Made by a program: the position numbers and the translations under genes. Below, piece after piece: positions 34,155 through 43,680 of a stretch of DNA of 64,000 bases; position 1 is the stretch's first letter, and every line of letters begins with the position of its first letter. The notes beneath the pieces were generated by a model. The model searched no databases. It was not told the origin of the DNA and saw only the letters and a program-made list of their open reading frames with translations. The stretch is from Bradyrhizobium cosmicum. Lineage in GTDB: Bacteria > Pseudomonadota > Alphaproteobacteria > Rhizobiales > Xanthobacteraceae. Location: the NCBI RefSeq assembly GCF_007290395.2, contig NZ_CP041656.2:3906001-3970000 (forward strand), given 5' to 3'.

Positions 34155-35552
34155 TCATGGCTGCTTGGCTCCAGATCCCGGTGCCCCAGGACTTGGTGCA
34201 GGTCCCGGTGCCGGCCCGGTCTGCCCCTTCTGGTCGCCTTCGCTGCTGTTTCGCTTCGCGCGGAACTCGCCGTCCTTTTGACCGTCCTTGGCCTGACCGT
34301 CCTTCTTCTGACCGTCCGGACCGCGCGTGCGCTTGCGCGGCGCAAGGTCGGCCGACGGGGTCTGGTCGTCGCGGCCAATGACGACCTTGGAGCCGTCCGA
34401 CAGATTGGCGAAGCCCGTGGTCACGACCCTGTCGTTCGCCGACAGGCCACTGGCGATGACCGCATCGTGCTCGTTCTGCTGCGTCACCGTCACAGGCTTG
34501 GCGGAGACGATGTCGCCCTCGCCGATGACATAACTGAAGGTGCCGATCGGTCCGCGCTGCACCGCCGATGTCGGCACCACCAGCGCCTGCATCAGGGTCT
34601 CGACCTTGAGGCGGACATTGACGAACTGGCCCGGCCAGAGCTGGTAATTGGCGTTGGGGAGCTCGGCCTTGAGCTTGAGCGTGCCCGTGGTCTGGTCGAC
34701 CTGGTTGTCGATGCCGGTGAGCTTGCCGGTGTCGATCACCGTGATGCCGTCATTGCCGAACACATCGACGGCGAGAGCGCCTTTCGACGCTGCGGCGTTG
34801 ACGCGCATGATCTGCTGCTGCGGCAGACTGAACCACACCGCGATCGGCTGCAACTGCGTGATCACCACGAGGCCCGTGGTGTCCGAGGCGTGGATGATGT
34901 TGCCCTGGTCGACCTGGCGCAGGCCGGCGCGGCCGGAGATCGGCGCCACGATCTTGGTGTAGCTCAGCGTCGCCGCCGCGTTGTCGATCGAGGCCTGATC
35001 GGCCTTGACCAGCGCCGCGGTCTGCGCGACCAGCGCGCGCTGCGTGTCGGCCTGCTGCTTGGAACCGGCGTTGGAGGCAGCGAGCTGCTCGTAGCGGGTG
35101 AGATCGATACGCTGGTTGGCGAGCTGGGCCTCGTCCTGCGCCTTCTTGGCGACGGCCTGGTCGTACGTCGCCTGGTAGAGCGCGGGATCGATCTCGCCGA
35201 GCACGTCGCCCTTCTGGACGTCCTGGCCTTCGGTGAATTTCACGGCAATCAGCTTGCCGTCGACCTGCGAGCGCACGGTGACGGTGTTGAGCGCGCGGAT
35301 CGCGCCGACGCCGTCGAGATAGACAGGCACGTCCTGGATGCGCGGCGTCGCCGCCAGCACCGGGACCGGCAGATCGGGCCGCTGGTTGCGGCCGTTCGCC
35401 TGCTGCGGCTGCTGATGCCAGACGGTCCAGCCGTAATAGCCGAGGCCGCCGAGGATCGCGAGCGCAATCAGGGTCATGACGAAGCCGCGGCCGCGCGACC
35501 TCTTCGCGCCTCCCTGCTTCGCATCATCCTTGCCATCCGGCTTAAAGAGCAT
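34155..35552 (-). CDS. mdtA: RND periplasmic adaptor, MdtA-like
   Basis: A 465-residue membrane-fusion protein that bridges the RND pump and the outer-membrane factor. It has a cytoplasmic basic N-terminus, one transmembrane helix (about residues 25-43), a barrel-sandwich/lipoyl half (VTVRSQVDGKLIAVKFTEGQ), an alpha-hairpin and a beta-barrel. The last 60 or so residues are a low-complexity tail with DGQ and KDGQ repeats and then Pro/Gly-rich sequence, not part of the usual fold. The ATG at 35552 overlaps the end of the outer-membrane gene by 11 bases. A longer frame to 35588 lies inside that gene and is rejected. Confidence 0.92.
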   Translation of the reverse strand: MLFKPDGKDDAKQGGAKRSRGRGFVMTLIALAILGGLGYYGWTVWHQQPQQANGRNQRPDLPVPVLAATPRIQDVPVYLDGVGAIRALNTVTVRSQVDGKLIAVKFTEGQDVQKGDVLGEIDPALYQATYDQAVAKKAQDEAQLANQRIDLTRYEQLAASNAGSKQQADTQRALVAQTAALVKADQASIDNAAATLSYTKIVAPISGRAGLRQVDQGNIIHASDTTGLVVITQLQPIAVWFSLPQQQIMRVNAAASKGALAVDVFGNDGITVIDTGKLTGIDNQVDQTTGTLKLKAELPNANYQLWPGQFVNVRLKVETLMQALVVPTSAVQRGPIGTFSYVIGEGDIVSAKPVTVTQQNEHDAVIASGLSANDRVVTTGFANLSDGSKVVIGRDDQTPSADLAPRKRTRGPDGQKKDGQAKDGQKDGEFRAKRNSSEGDQKGQTGPAPGPAPSPGAPGSGAKQP

Positions 35553-37020
35553 TGACCGGTTTCTCCATGCGCGGCTCCCAGCCGCCACCGAGCGCCTGGT
35601 ACAGGCTGACGATGGCGAGAAGCCGCGCGAGTTGGGCCTGCGACAGCGCGTCTTCCGCTTGGAACAGGGTCAGTTGGGTGTTGAGCACGGTCACGATGTC
35701 GGCTGTGCCGGCGCGCAATTGCTGCTCGGCAAGATCGAATGCACGCCGCGAGGCGGTGACGACATCGCGCTGCAATTGAAGCTTGATCGTGGTCTGCTTG
35801 ATCGAGAACAGCGCGTTGTCGACGTCGGCAAAGGACTGGATGATGGTCTTGCGGTAGGTCTGCAGCAACTCGTCCTGCCGCGCCTTGGCGAATTCGAAAT
35901 TGCCGAGGATCTTGCCGCCGTCAAAGATCGGCTGCGTCGCGCTGCCGACGAGCTGGAAGAACGCCGCATGCGGCTGGAACAACGAGACCAGCGCCGAACT
36001 CTGATAGCCGCCATTGCCGGTGAGCTGGATGGTCGGGAAGAACTGCGCGCGGGCATTGCCGATGTTCGCCGTGGCGGAAGCGAGCTGCGCCTCCTGCCGG
36101 CGGATATCCGGCCGCTGCGTCAGGATCTCCGACGGCAGGCCCGGCGTCACGCGCGGAATGGCGATCGCGTTCAGCGAACCGCCGAGCACCCGCACTCTCT
36201 CCGGCGGCCGCGACACCAGCACGGCGAGCGCGTTGACGTTCTGGTCGAGCGTCTGGCGCAGTGGCGGCACCAGCGCCTTCTGGTTGGCGAGCACGCTCTC
36301 CTGCTGGGCGACGTCGAGGTCAGTGCCGGTGCCGGCCTTGCGGCGTTCGCGGACGGCATCGAGGATACGCTGGGCGCTCGCGATGTTGCGCTGTGAGGTC
36401 CTGATGCGATCCTGCGAGGCCAGCACCTGGAAATAGGCGTTGGCGACGGCGGAGAGCGTCGTCAGCGCGACGACGTCGCGATCGAAGCGGTTGGCATTGG
36501 CGGTCTCTTCTGCCGTCTGCAGCGCATCCCGGTTCTGCCCCCAGAAGTCGAGCTGGTAGCTGGCGCTGAGCGAAGCCTGATAGTTGACGACCTCACGGCC
36601 GCCGTTGGTCAACCCCGATGCGGAAGAGCCGGAGGTGCGCGAATAGGCCTCCTGCCCCGTCCCGGACAGGCTCGGCAGCAGCGCCGCGCCGGCCTGCCGG
36701 GCCTGGGCGTCGGCCTGGACGATGCGCGCGACGGCGGCGGCGATATCGAGGTTGACGGTCTGCGCCTCTTCCATCAGTTGCGTCAGTTCTGGTGAGCGAA
36801 AGCCGCGCCACCAATCCAGCGTCGGCGGCGCGTCCGCCTTGCCGGCGTATTTGTACTGCGCGGGGACATCCAGCGCGGGATCCGGCAGATCCTGGGTCAG
36901 CACGCAGGCACCCGAGCTGGCGGCAAGGCACAGCGCGCCAAGCCAGCGCACCGCATGCCGCGTCCAGGACGCAGAGCCAACAGACCGCCGCGTGGCGATC
37001 GCCGGAACTCGCTGTGTCAC
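35542..37020 (-). CDS. NodT-family outer-membrane efflux lipoprotein
   Basis: Outer-membrane factor completing the tripartite pump, and the first gene of the efflux operon. From the GTG at 37020 the precursor has 492 residues. The signal sequence ends in a probable lipobox (ASSGAC, Cys at about residue 39), the usual feature of NodT/OprM-type channels, and the two TolC-like repeats follow (LDVAQQESVLANQKALV and TADIVTVLNTQLTLFQAE). GGAGG stands six bases before GTG 37020. A GTG at 37026 is too close to it. A dedicated channel encoded first in an mdtABC-type operon differs from E. coli, where TolC is supplied from elsewhere. Confidence 0.88.
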   Translation of the reverse strand: MTQRVPAIATRRSVGSASWTRHAVRWLGALCLAASSGACVLTQDLPDPALDVPAQYKYAGKADAPPTLDWWRGFRSPELTQLMEEAQTVNLDIAAAVARIVQADAQARQAGAALLPSLSGTGQEAYSRTSGSSASGLTNGGREVVNYQASLSASYQLDFWGQNRDALQTAEETANANRFDRDVVALTTLSAVANAYFQVLASQDRIRTSQRNIASAQRILDAVRERRKAGTGTDLDVAQQESVLANQKALVPPLRQTLDQNVNALAVLVSRPPERVRVLGGSLNAIAIPRVTPGLPSEILTQRPDIRRQEAQLASATANIGNARAQFFPTIQLTGNGGYQSSALVSLFQPHAAFFQLVGSATQPIFDGGKILGNFEFAKARQDELLQTYRKTIIQSFADVDNALFSIKQTTIKLQLQRDVVTASRRAFDLAEQQLRAGTADIVTVLNTQLTLFQAEDALSQAQLARLLAIVSLYQALGGGWEPRMEKPVNAL

Positions 37021-37720
37021 TTCCACCCTCCGCCGGGCAGATCAAGCCGCCGCCGCGCAGCCGGATTAACCGATTCGCGGCGGGACAGTCGGTGGGCCTT
37101 CTGCAACTCGTTCAAAGGTGATGCTTTCTGCGGAACCTTGCGATCCATCCTAGCCGGGCGCGGAACACCATGACAGTCCCGCACCTGCGAAACGCACATA
37201 AGAACGCGTCGGTGCCAGGATCACACAAAGACAAAATCGTCCTGTGCTGCAGTGCTTTCTTGCATTCCCGTGCCGTCTGCGGTGGCATTCAATCTTACCA
37301 AGATTTCATGTGATATTGCCGCCACACCGGTCAGCGGCAGCAGTCCGGGCGACTTCGCCCGGGCCTCAAAGCCTGGCAGCGCCCTTCTCACGAGGTCGTC
37401 AATTGCCGGCGGCGAAGACGCATCCGTCGCGTTGGCAGGAACTTCCTTGTCCGCGCGCCATCGGCACGGCTCGCCAAGGTGAAGATTGCTCCCCGGGATC
37501 GCTCGTGGCGATAGTTATCTTCCATATCCTATCGGCAATCAGCCAGATCCTTCTCGTCTCGCCGCTGCGCCTCGGCATCGACAATCTCCTTCCCGGAATA
37601 TCGTTGCCTTGGCGGCGCTTGGCCCTGTTTCGCCGCAGCGCAAAAGCCTTCCCCTTTTGGTTTCCAAGCACTAGGTTCTGGCCAACCTGATCAACCCCTT
37701 GCCAGTGAATTCCCCCTGAC
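37021..37720. other. 700-bp intergenic region upstream of cysK and the efflux operon
   Basis: The two operons diverge from this gap. Short frames on both strands overlap and have no recognisable product. An AT-richer segment at about 37510-37545 with GATAG/CTATC symmetry (GCGATAGTTATC and ATATCCTATCGG) could be a binding site for a regulator of cysK. I cannot name the factor. cysK has no evident Shine-Dalgarno sequence, and its ATG at 37721 follows CCCCCTGAC. Confidence 0.4.
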
Positions 37721-38755
37721 ATGATCATCAAGAACGACGTTGTCGAAGCCATCGGCAACACCCCGCTGATCAAGCTGAAGCGCGCCTCCGAACTGACCGG
37801 ATGCACCATTCTGGGCAAGGCCGAGTTCATGAATCCCGGCCAGTCGGTCAAGGACCGCGCCGGCAAATGGATGATCCTGGAGGCCGAGAAGCGCGGCGAG
37901 CTCAAGCCGGGCGGTCTCGTGGTGGAATCGACCGCCGGCAATACCGGCATTGGCCTTGCTGTCGTGGCGAGCGCCCGCGGCTACCGCACGCTAATCGTGA
38001 TCCCGGAGACGCAAAGCCAGGAGAAGAAGGACTTCCTGAAGCTGTGCGGCGCCGAGCTGCTGGAATCGCCGGCGCTGCCCTATTCCAACCCGAACAACTA
38101 CCAGCATGTCGGCCGCAGGCTCGCCGACGAGCTGCGCAAGACCGAGCCGAACGGCGTGCTGTTCGCCGACCAGTGGAACAATCTCGACAATGCCAAGGCG
38201 CATTACGAGTCGACGGGCCCCGAAATCTGGGAGCAGACCGGCGGCAAGGTCGATGGCTTCGTCTGCTCGGTGGGCAGCGGCGGCACGCTCGCCGGCATCA
38301 GCCGCTATCTGAAGGAGAAGAAACAGGACGTTCGCATCGCCTGCGCCGATCCGCATGGCGCGGGCATGTACGAATATTTCAGGACCGGCGACCCCAAGGC
38401 GACGCCGGGCGGCTCGATCACGGAAGGCATTGGCCTTGGCCGCGCGACCGCAATCGTCGAGTCCGCCAAGGTGGACGATGCCTATCTCGTTCCCGACACC
38501 GACGCCGTCACTGTGATTTACGAACTGCTCCAGCACGAAGGCCTGTGCCTCGGCGGCTCCAGCGGCATCAACATCGCCGGCGCGATGCGGCTGGCCAAAC
38601 AGCTCGGGCCCGGCAAGACGATCGTGACCATCCTATGCGATTCCGGCAGCCGCTATCAGTCGAAGCTGTTCAACGCCGACTTCATGCGCGCCAAGAACCT
38701 GCCCGTGCCGGAGTGGCTGGAGAAGCGCAGCAACATCAAGCTGCCGTTCGTCTAG
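37721..38755 (+). CDS. cysK: cysteine synthase A (O-acetylserine sulfhydrylase)
   Basis: PLP enzyme making cysteine from O-acetylserine and sulfide. The 344-residue protein has the PLP lysine in GQSVKDRAG (about residue 45), the substrate Asn loop ESTAGNTGIGLA, the phosphate-binding glycine loop SVGSGGTLAGISRYLK and the C-terminal SSGINIAGAMRLAK. It is somewhat longer than E. coli CysK (323) because of an insertion around PALPYSNPNNYQHVGRR, seen in a rhizobial branch of the family. The stop lies 17 bases from the convergent aapP stop. Confidence 0.95.
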   Translation: MIIKNDVVEAIGNTPLIKLKRASELTGCTILGKAEFMNPGQSVKDRAGKWMILEAEKRGELKPGGLVVESTAGNTGIGLAVVASARGYRTLIVIPETQSQEKKDFLKLCGAELLESPALPYSNPNNYQHVGRRLADELRKTEPNGVLFADQWNNLDNAKAHYESTGPEIWEQTGGKVDGFVCSVGSGGTLAGISRYLKEKKQDVRIACADPHGAGMYEYFRTGDPKATPGGSITEGIGLGRATAIVESAKVDDAYLVPDTDAVTVIYELLQHEGLCLGGSSGINIAGAMRLAKQLGPGKTIVTILCDSGSRYQSKLFNADFMRAKNLPVPEWLEKRSNIKLPFV

Positions 38756-38772
38756 GCCCAGCCCCTACGCGA

Positions 38773-39510
38773 TCATCGCAGGATCTGGCTCAAAAACAGC
38801 TTCGTCCGTGCGTGCTGGGGGCTAGCGAAGAATTCGTTCGGCTTGTTGGCCTCGATGATCTGGCCAGCATCCATGAACACGACGCGGTTGGCGACCTCGC
38901 GGGCAAAACCCATCTCGTGGGTCACGACCAGCATGGTCATGCCCTCCTCGGCGAGATCGACCATGGTGTCCAGCACTTCCTTGACCATTTCAGGATCGAG
39001 CGCCGAGGTCGGCTCGTCGAACAGCATCACCTTCGGGTTCATGGTCAGCGCGCGCGCGATCGCGACGCGCTGCTGCTGGCCGCCGGACATCTGCCCTGGA
39101 AACTTGTTGGCCTGATGCGGGATCTTGACCCGCTCCAGGAATTTCATCGCGGTCGCTTCGGCGTCCTTCTTGGGGATGTTGCGCACCCAGATCGGCGCCA
39201 GCGTGCAATTGTCCAGCACCGTCAGATGCGGGAATAGGTTGAAGCTCTGGAACACCATGCCGACTTCGCGGCGCACCGCATCGACATGCTTGAGGTTCGG
39301 CCCGAGCGCGATGCCGTCGACGACGATCTCGCCCTCCTGGAATTCCTCCAGCGCGTTGATGCAGCGGATCAGGGTCGACTTGCCCGAACCCGAGGGGCCG
39401 CAGATCACGATGCGCTCGCCCTTGCGGACCTCGAGGTCGATGTCGCGCAGCACGTGAAACTCGCCGTACCATTTGTTGAGGCCGGAAATCTTGACGATGG
39501 GGTCGGACAT
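38773..39510 (-). CDS. aapP: general L-amino acid ABC transporter ATPase AapP
   Basis: A 245-residue ATPase of the polar amino acid uptake family with Walker [15 protein letters not shown]-loop in [11 protein letters not shown], signature [15 protein letters not shown], Walker [16 protein letters not shown] and switch VTHEM. Energises the AapQM permease pair. It is the last gene of aapJQMP, starting 11 bases after aapM. The rhizobial Aap system takes up and exchanges a broad range of L-amino acids and is important in symbiotic bacteroids, as known from Rhizobium leguminosarum. Confidence 0.95.
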   Translation of the reverse strand: MSDPIVKISGLNKWYGEFHVLRDIDLEVRKGERIVICGPSGSGKSTLIRCINALEEFQEGEIVVDGIALGPNLKHVDAVRREVGMVFQSFNLFPHLTVLDNCTLAPIWVRNIPKKDAEATAMKFLERVKIPHQANKFPGQMSGGQQQRVAIARALTMNPKVMLFDEPTSALDPEMVKEVLDTMVDLAEEGMTMLVVTHEMGFAREVANRVVFMDAGQIIEANKPNEFFASPQHARTKLFLSQILR

Positions 39511-39521
39511 GGTGAGCTCGA

Positions 39522-41042
39522 TCAGTTGCGACGGTGAGCGTTGAGGCGATGCTCGACGAAGAGCGAGTAGCGCGACATTCCAAAGCAGAAGATGAAGTAG
39601 ATGATGCCGGCAAAGGCAAAGCCGGTGAACGCCGTGGACGGCGTCGACCATTTCGGGTCCGAGAACGATGCCCGGAGCGAGCCGAGCAGGTCGAACAGCG
39701 CCACGATCGACACCAGCGACGTATCCTTGAACAGCGAGATGAAGCTGTTGACGAGGTTCGGAATGACATGGCGCAAGGCCTGCGGCAGCACGATCAGCGA
39801 GGTCGTCTTCCACCACGACAGGCCGAGCGCCGCGGCCGCCTCGCCCTGCCCGCGCGGGATTGCGGCAAGGCCGCCGCGCACGTTCTCGGCCTGATAGGCG
39901 CCGGTGAACAGCGCGATGCCTATCAGCGCGCGGACGAGACCGTCGACGGTGAAATTGCCCGGCAGGAACAGCGGCAGCATGTAGGTCGCGAAGAACAGCA
40001 CGGTGATCAGCGGCACGCCACGCCAGAACTCGATGAAGGCGATCGAGAAGATCCGGATCAGCGGAATGGTGGAACGGCGGCCGAGCGCCAATGCGATGCC
40101 GATCGGCAGCGAGGTGACGATGCCCGTGACGGAGACCACCAGCGTCACCAGGAGGCCGCCCCACAAATTCGTGGTGACGACCGGCAGTCCGCCCTGATCG
40201 AGCCCCATCAGCTTGATCACGACCGCGATGGCGACGAAGCCGGCGATGCTCGATGCGAGCGCGCGCCAGCCCGTGCGAACGCCGCCGCCGAGCCCGAAGG
40301 CGATCAGCGAGACGACCACGGTCGTGATGGCGACATCGGTCCAGACCGGCTGGCCGGCGCCCTGGATCTGGTCACGCAGCCAGACCAGCGGAAAGATCAG
40401 CCAGGAAATCGCGATGCCGACCAGCACGATGAGGTTGCCGACGACCCATAGCAGCGGCGCCATGGCCGAGGTCTTGCTGAGGCTGAGCAGCACCTGCCCG
40501 GCGCCGATGATGCTGTCGTCGAACAATTGCAGCAGGCCGGCCGTCCAGCTCAGGCCAAAGCCCTTGATGCCGCCGCCGTGCAGCAGGAAGAAGGCGACCA
40601 CCGGAAAGGCGAAGAAGAACAGGCCGGCGTTGAGCCCCTTCGACGGCAGCCGAGGAATCAGCAGCGGCACCAGCAGAACCACAGACAGCGCCAGCGTGAG
40701 GTTGACCCGCCAGCGTTCCGCCTCGGGATAGAAGCCGTAGATCAGCTGCGGCAGCTTGGCTTGAATGTAAGGCCAGCAGGCGCCGACCGCGAACCCGGCA
40801 TTCTCGGTCAGGCACGCGGTACGATCCTTGCCGGTCCAGACCGCATCGACCATCAGGAACTTCACGGCAGGAATGATGGTGAACCAGAGCAGCAAGGCGC
40901 CGACGATCGTGAGCAGGATGTTGGTCGGCGAGTTGAACAGGCGCGTGCGCACGAGACCGATGAAGCCCGTGGTCTTGACCGGCGCGGGGCGTTCGGTGAG
41001 CAGGTCCTGACGGACGTAGGCGGACGAGGTGATATCGCTCAT
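39522..41042 (-). CDS. aapM: general L-amino acid ABC transporter permease AapM
   Basis: A 506-residue permease, much longer than typical HisM-type subunits. The extra N-terminal half contains several additional helices, as in characterised AapM/BztC. The C-terminal half holds the transport domain and the EAA loop ([26 protein letters not shown]). A soluble loop with two cysteines ([18 protein letters not shown]) lies near residue 90. ATG at 41042 overlaps the aapQ stop (ATGA). It forms the channel with AapQ. Confidence 0.93.
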   Translation of the reverse strand: MSDITSSAYVRQDLLTERPAPVKTTGFIGLVRTRLFNSPTNILLTIVGALLLWFTIIPAVKFLMVDAVWTGKDRTACLTENAGFAVGACWPYIQAKLPQLIYGFYPEAERWRVNLTLALSVVLLVPLLIPRLPSKGLNAGLFFFAFPVVAFFLLHGGGIKGFGLSWTAGLLQLFDDSIIGAGQVLLSLSKTSAMAPLLWVVGNLIVLVGIAISWLIFPLVWLRDQIQGAGQPVWTDVAITTVVVSLIAFGLGGGVRTGWRALASSIAGFVAIAVVIKLMGLDQGGLPVVTTNLWGGLLVTLVVSVTGIVTSLPIGIALALGRRSTIPLIRIFSIAFIEFWRGVPLITVLFFATYMLPLFLPGNFTVDGLVRALIGIALFTGAYQAENVRGGLAAIPRGQGEAAAALGLSWWKTTSLIVLPQALRHVIPNLVNSFISLFKDTSLVSIVALFDLLGSLRASFSDPKWSTPSTAFTGFAFAGIIYFIFCFGMSRYSLFVEHRLNAHRRN

Positions 41043-42244
41043 GCGCCGAGACTCCGGCCGAGGCGCCAACCGTAGACACTCATGACAGCGCTTGTGAGCA
41101 ACGAGATCAAGAGATAGACGCCCATCGTCATGGCGATGATCTCGATCGCCTGCCCGGTCTGGCTCAGCGAGGTGCCGGCGAAGACCGAGACGAGATCCGG
41201 ATAGCCGATCGCCACCGCCAGCGAGGAATTCTTGGTGAGGTTGAGATATTGGTTGGTCAGCGGCGGCACGATGACCCGCATCGCCTGCGGCACGACGATC
41301 AGCCGGAGCGTGGTGCCGCGGCTGAGGCCAAGCGACGAGCCCGCCTCCATCTGCCCACTGTGCACGGACAGGATGCCGGCGCGCACGATCTCGGCGATGA
41401 AGGCGGCGGTATAGGTCGACAGCGCCAGCGTCAGCGCCACGAACTCGGGGATGATGCGCGAGCCGCCGGCGAAGTTGAAGCCTTTGAGCTGCGGCAGCTC
41501 GAAGGTGAAGGGCGGACCGAATATCAAGATGCTCGCCAGCGGCAACCCGAACAGCAGGCCCAGCACATAGGGCCAGATCCGGATCATCTGGCCGCGCTGA
41601 AACAACGCTCGCCGCGCGTAGAAGCGCAGAACCAATGACGCCACGATGCCGAGGACCAGCATCGCCAGGAACGGCTCGAAGCCGCCCTCGCCGATCGGGC
41701 GCGGAACGACGAGACCGCGATTGCTGACGAAGGCGATGCCGAGCAGCGAAATGCTCTGCCGCGGATTTGGCAGGGCCGCGAGCACTGCGAGGTACCAGAA
41801 CAGGATCTGGAACAGCACCGGCAGGTTGCGGATCACCTCGACATAGAGCTCGCCGATGCGCGACAGCAGCCAGTTGGGCGACAGCCGGCACAGCGCGACG
41901 ATGAATCCGATCAATGTGGCGAAGACGATACCCACCACCGAGACCACGAGGGTATTGAGAAGTCCGACCACGAACACGCGCATGAACGTGTCCGAGCCGG
42001 TGTAGGAGATCAGGGTCTGGTTGACGTCGAAGCCGGCGTTATTCTGCAGGAAGCCGAAGCCGGCGGCGATGTGCTGGTTCTCGAGATTGGCGCGGGTATT
42101 GGAGACGATCTCATAGCCGATCCAGCCCAAAACCGCCGCGAAGGCAAACTGGACGGCGACGCCGTTCCAGCCAGTCTTGCCGCCCAGAATGCGCCTGATC
42201 TTCAGCGCGATCTGGGCCGGCGGTTTTCGAACCTCGGTGCTCAT
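41039..42244 (-). CDS. aapQ: general L-amino acid ABC transporter permease AapQ
   Basis: A 401-residue permease of the AapQ/BztB type with about eight helices. The EAA loop is MEAGSSLGLSRGTTLRLIVVPQAMR, and LYVEVIRNLPVLFQILFWY is the family signature segment. ATG at 42244 begins 26 bases after aapJ. A frame continuing to 42583 overlaps aapJ and is rejected. It heterodimerises with AapM. Confidence 0.94.
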   Translation of the reverse strand: MSTEVRKPPAQIALKIRRILGGKTGWNGVAVQFAFAAVLGWIGYEIVSNTRANLENQHIAAGFGFLQNNAGFDVNQTLISYTGSDTFMRVFVVGLLNTLVVSVVGIVFATLIGFIVALCRLSPNWLLSRIGELYVEVIRNLPVLFQILFWYLAVLAALPNPRQSISLLGIAFVSNRGLVVPRPIGEGGFEPFLAMLVLGIVASLVLRFYARRALFQRGQMIRIWPYVLGLLFGLPLASILIFGPPFTFELPQLKGFNFAGGSRIIPEFVALTLALSTYTAAFIAEIVRAGILSVHSGQMEAGSSLGLSRGTTLRLIVVPQAMRVIVPPLTNQYLNLTKNSSLAVAIGYPDLVSVFAGTSLSQTGQAIEIIAMTMGVYLLISLLTSAVMSVYGWRLGRSLGA

Positions 42245-42270
42245 CGCCGCTGTCAGCGGTTCAGGCGAGG

Positions 42271-43287
42271 TCAGCGGATCGGCGGCGCGTACTGAAGACC
42301 GCCCTTGTTCCAGAGGTTGTTGAGACCGCGGCTGATGGCGAGCGGCGAGCCGGCGCCGACGTTGCGATCGAACACCTCGCCGTAATTGCCGACCGCCTTG
42401 GTGATCCGCACCACCCAGTCCTTGGTCAGGCCGAGCTGTTCGCCGAAATTGCCGTCGCTGCCGAGCACGCGCTTCAGCTCGGGATTTTCCAGTTTCGCCT
42501 TCTCGTCGACGTTCTTCGAGGTCACGCCGAGCTCTTCGGTGGTGATCAGTGCGAACAGCGACCATTTCACGATGTCGAACCACTGGTCGTCGCCGTGCCG
42601 GACCATCGGGCCGAGTGGCTCCTTCGAGATGATTTCCGGGAGCACCATGTGGTCACCGGGATTGGCAAGCTTCAGACGGTTGGCGTACAGGCCCGACTGG
42701 TCGGTGGTGAAGACATCGCAGCGGCCGGCTTCATAGGCCTTGACGGTTTCGTCGTTGGTGCCGAACGCGATCACCTCGTACTTCATGTTGTTGGCCTTGA
42801 AGTAGTCGGCGAGATTCTGCTCGGTGGTGGTACCGGTCTGCACGCAGACCGAGGCGCTGTTGAGTTCGAGCGCCGAATTCACCTTGAGCGACTTCTTCAC
42901 CATGAAGCCCTGCCCGTCGTAATAGGTCACGCCGGTGAAATTGGCGCCGAGCGAGGTGTCGCGCGAGATGGTCCAGGTGGTGTTGCGCGAAAGCACGTCG
43001 ACTTCGCCGGATTGCAGAGCCGTGAAGCGATCCTTGGCCGACAGAGGCACGAACTTGACCTTGGTCGGATCGTTGAAGATAGCGGCGGCGATGGCGCGGC
43101 AGACGTCGACGTCGAGGCCGGTCCAGTTGCCCTTGTCGTCGGGCGATGAGAAGCCCGGCAGGCCCTGGCTGACGCCGCAGGACAGCATGCCCCGGTCCTT
43201 GACGGTCTTGAGCGTTTGGGCATCGGCGGCTTGGGCTGTCAGGCCGGCGGCGAGAGCGAGAGTGAGAGCCAGGGTTACGCGTTTCAT
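42271..43287 (-). CDS. aapJ: general L-amino acid ABC transporter binding protein AapJ
   Basis: A 338-residue periplasmic binding protein with a signal peptide ending near AADAQ (about residues 20-24). Family 3 signatures are GLDVDVCRAIAAAIFND, SRNTTWTISRDTSLGANF and SLFALITTEELGVT, the last typical of the AapJ/BztA branch. The mature protein has four cysteines. ATG at 43287 is chosen because it begins a perfect signal peptide (MKRVTLALTLALAAG). Upstream in-frame codons to 43428 show no coding character. First gene of aapJQMP, divergent from metC. Confidence 0.95.
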   Translation of the reverse strand: MKRVTLALTLALAAGLTAQAADAQTLKTVKDRGMLSCGVSQGLPGFSSPDDKGNWTGLDVDVCRAIAAAIFNDPTKVKFVPLSAKDRFTALQSGEVDVLSRNTTWTISRDTSLGANFTGVTYYDGQGFMVKKSLKVNSALELNSASVCVQTGTTTEQNLADYFKANNMKYEVIAFGTNDETVKAYEAGRCDVFTTDQSGLYANRLKLANPGDHMVLPEIISKEPLGPMVRHGDDQWFDIVKWSLFALITTEELGVTSKNVDEKAKLENPELKRVLGSDGNFGEQLGLTKDWVVRITKAVGNYGEVFDRNVGAGSPLAISRGLNNLWNKGGLQYAPPIR

Positions 43288-43650
43288 GGGCTGAAGGCCT
43301 TTCAAAGTCGTCTCAAGGTAGGAACGTTGTCTCAGGATCGTCTCTGCCAGGGCTATCCATACCGGGGTTAGCCTTGCAAGAGTCGTGCTGGAAACCTTGC
43401 CGAACACTCGCCCATCCCGAGAGGCCATAACCTAATCCCCGCCGCTGGCGCCCGCACTGATGGCTGTGGCGCAAGGTCCGGTCAGACGATGGATCGAAGG
43501 TCGCGGCTGCCCCTCAACATGCGGCGACTGAATAGCACCTGCGCATCACAGAACGACTGGCGAGCCGGGTCAAGGGGTTGACGGGACTCTTCTGTGTTCT
43601 GTTATTAACGGCAGCGGCCACCGGCCGGCCCGCAGGGCGCCTCGCGCGCC

Positions 43651-43668
43651 CCGCGGAAACGCGGTTTT
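43651..43668 (+). promoter_or_regulatory. GNRA-loop hairpin with T-run before metC (in the 43288-43680 gap)
   Basis: CCGCG-GAAA-CGCGG followed directly by TTTT, ending 12 bases before the metC ATG. It may act as a small attenuator, or hide or present the ribosome-binding region (the following GAAAGC is the only Shine-Dalgarno-like stretch). I see no SAM riboswitch consensus in the gap. The rest of the 393 bp between aapJ and metC must hold two divergent promoters and has no gene. Confidence 0.3.
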
Positions 43669-43680
43669 GAAAGCAGACGC

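Noticed and set aside
43440..43680. SAM-II type riboswitch before metC
   Set aside because: None of the conserved single-stranded or pseudoknot sequence is visible. Only the short tetraloop hairpin remains.
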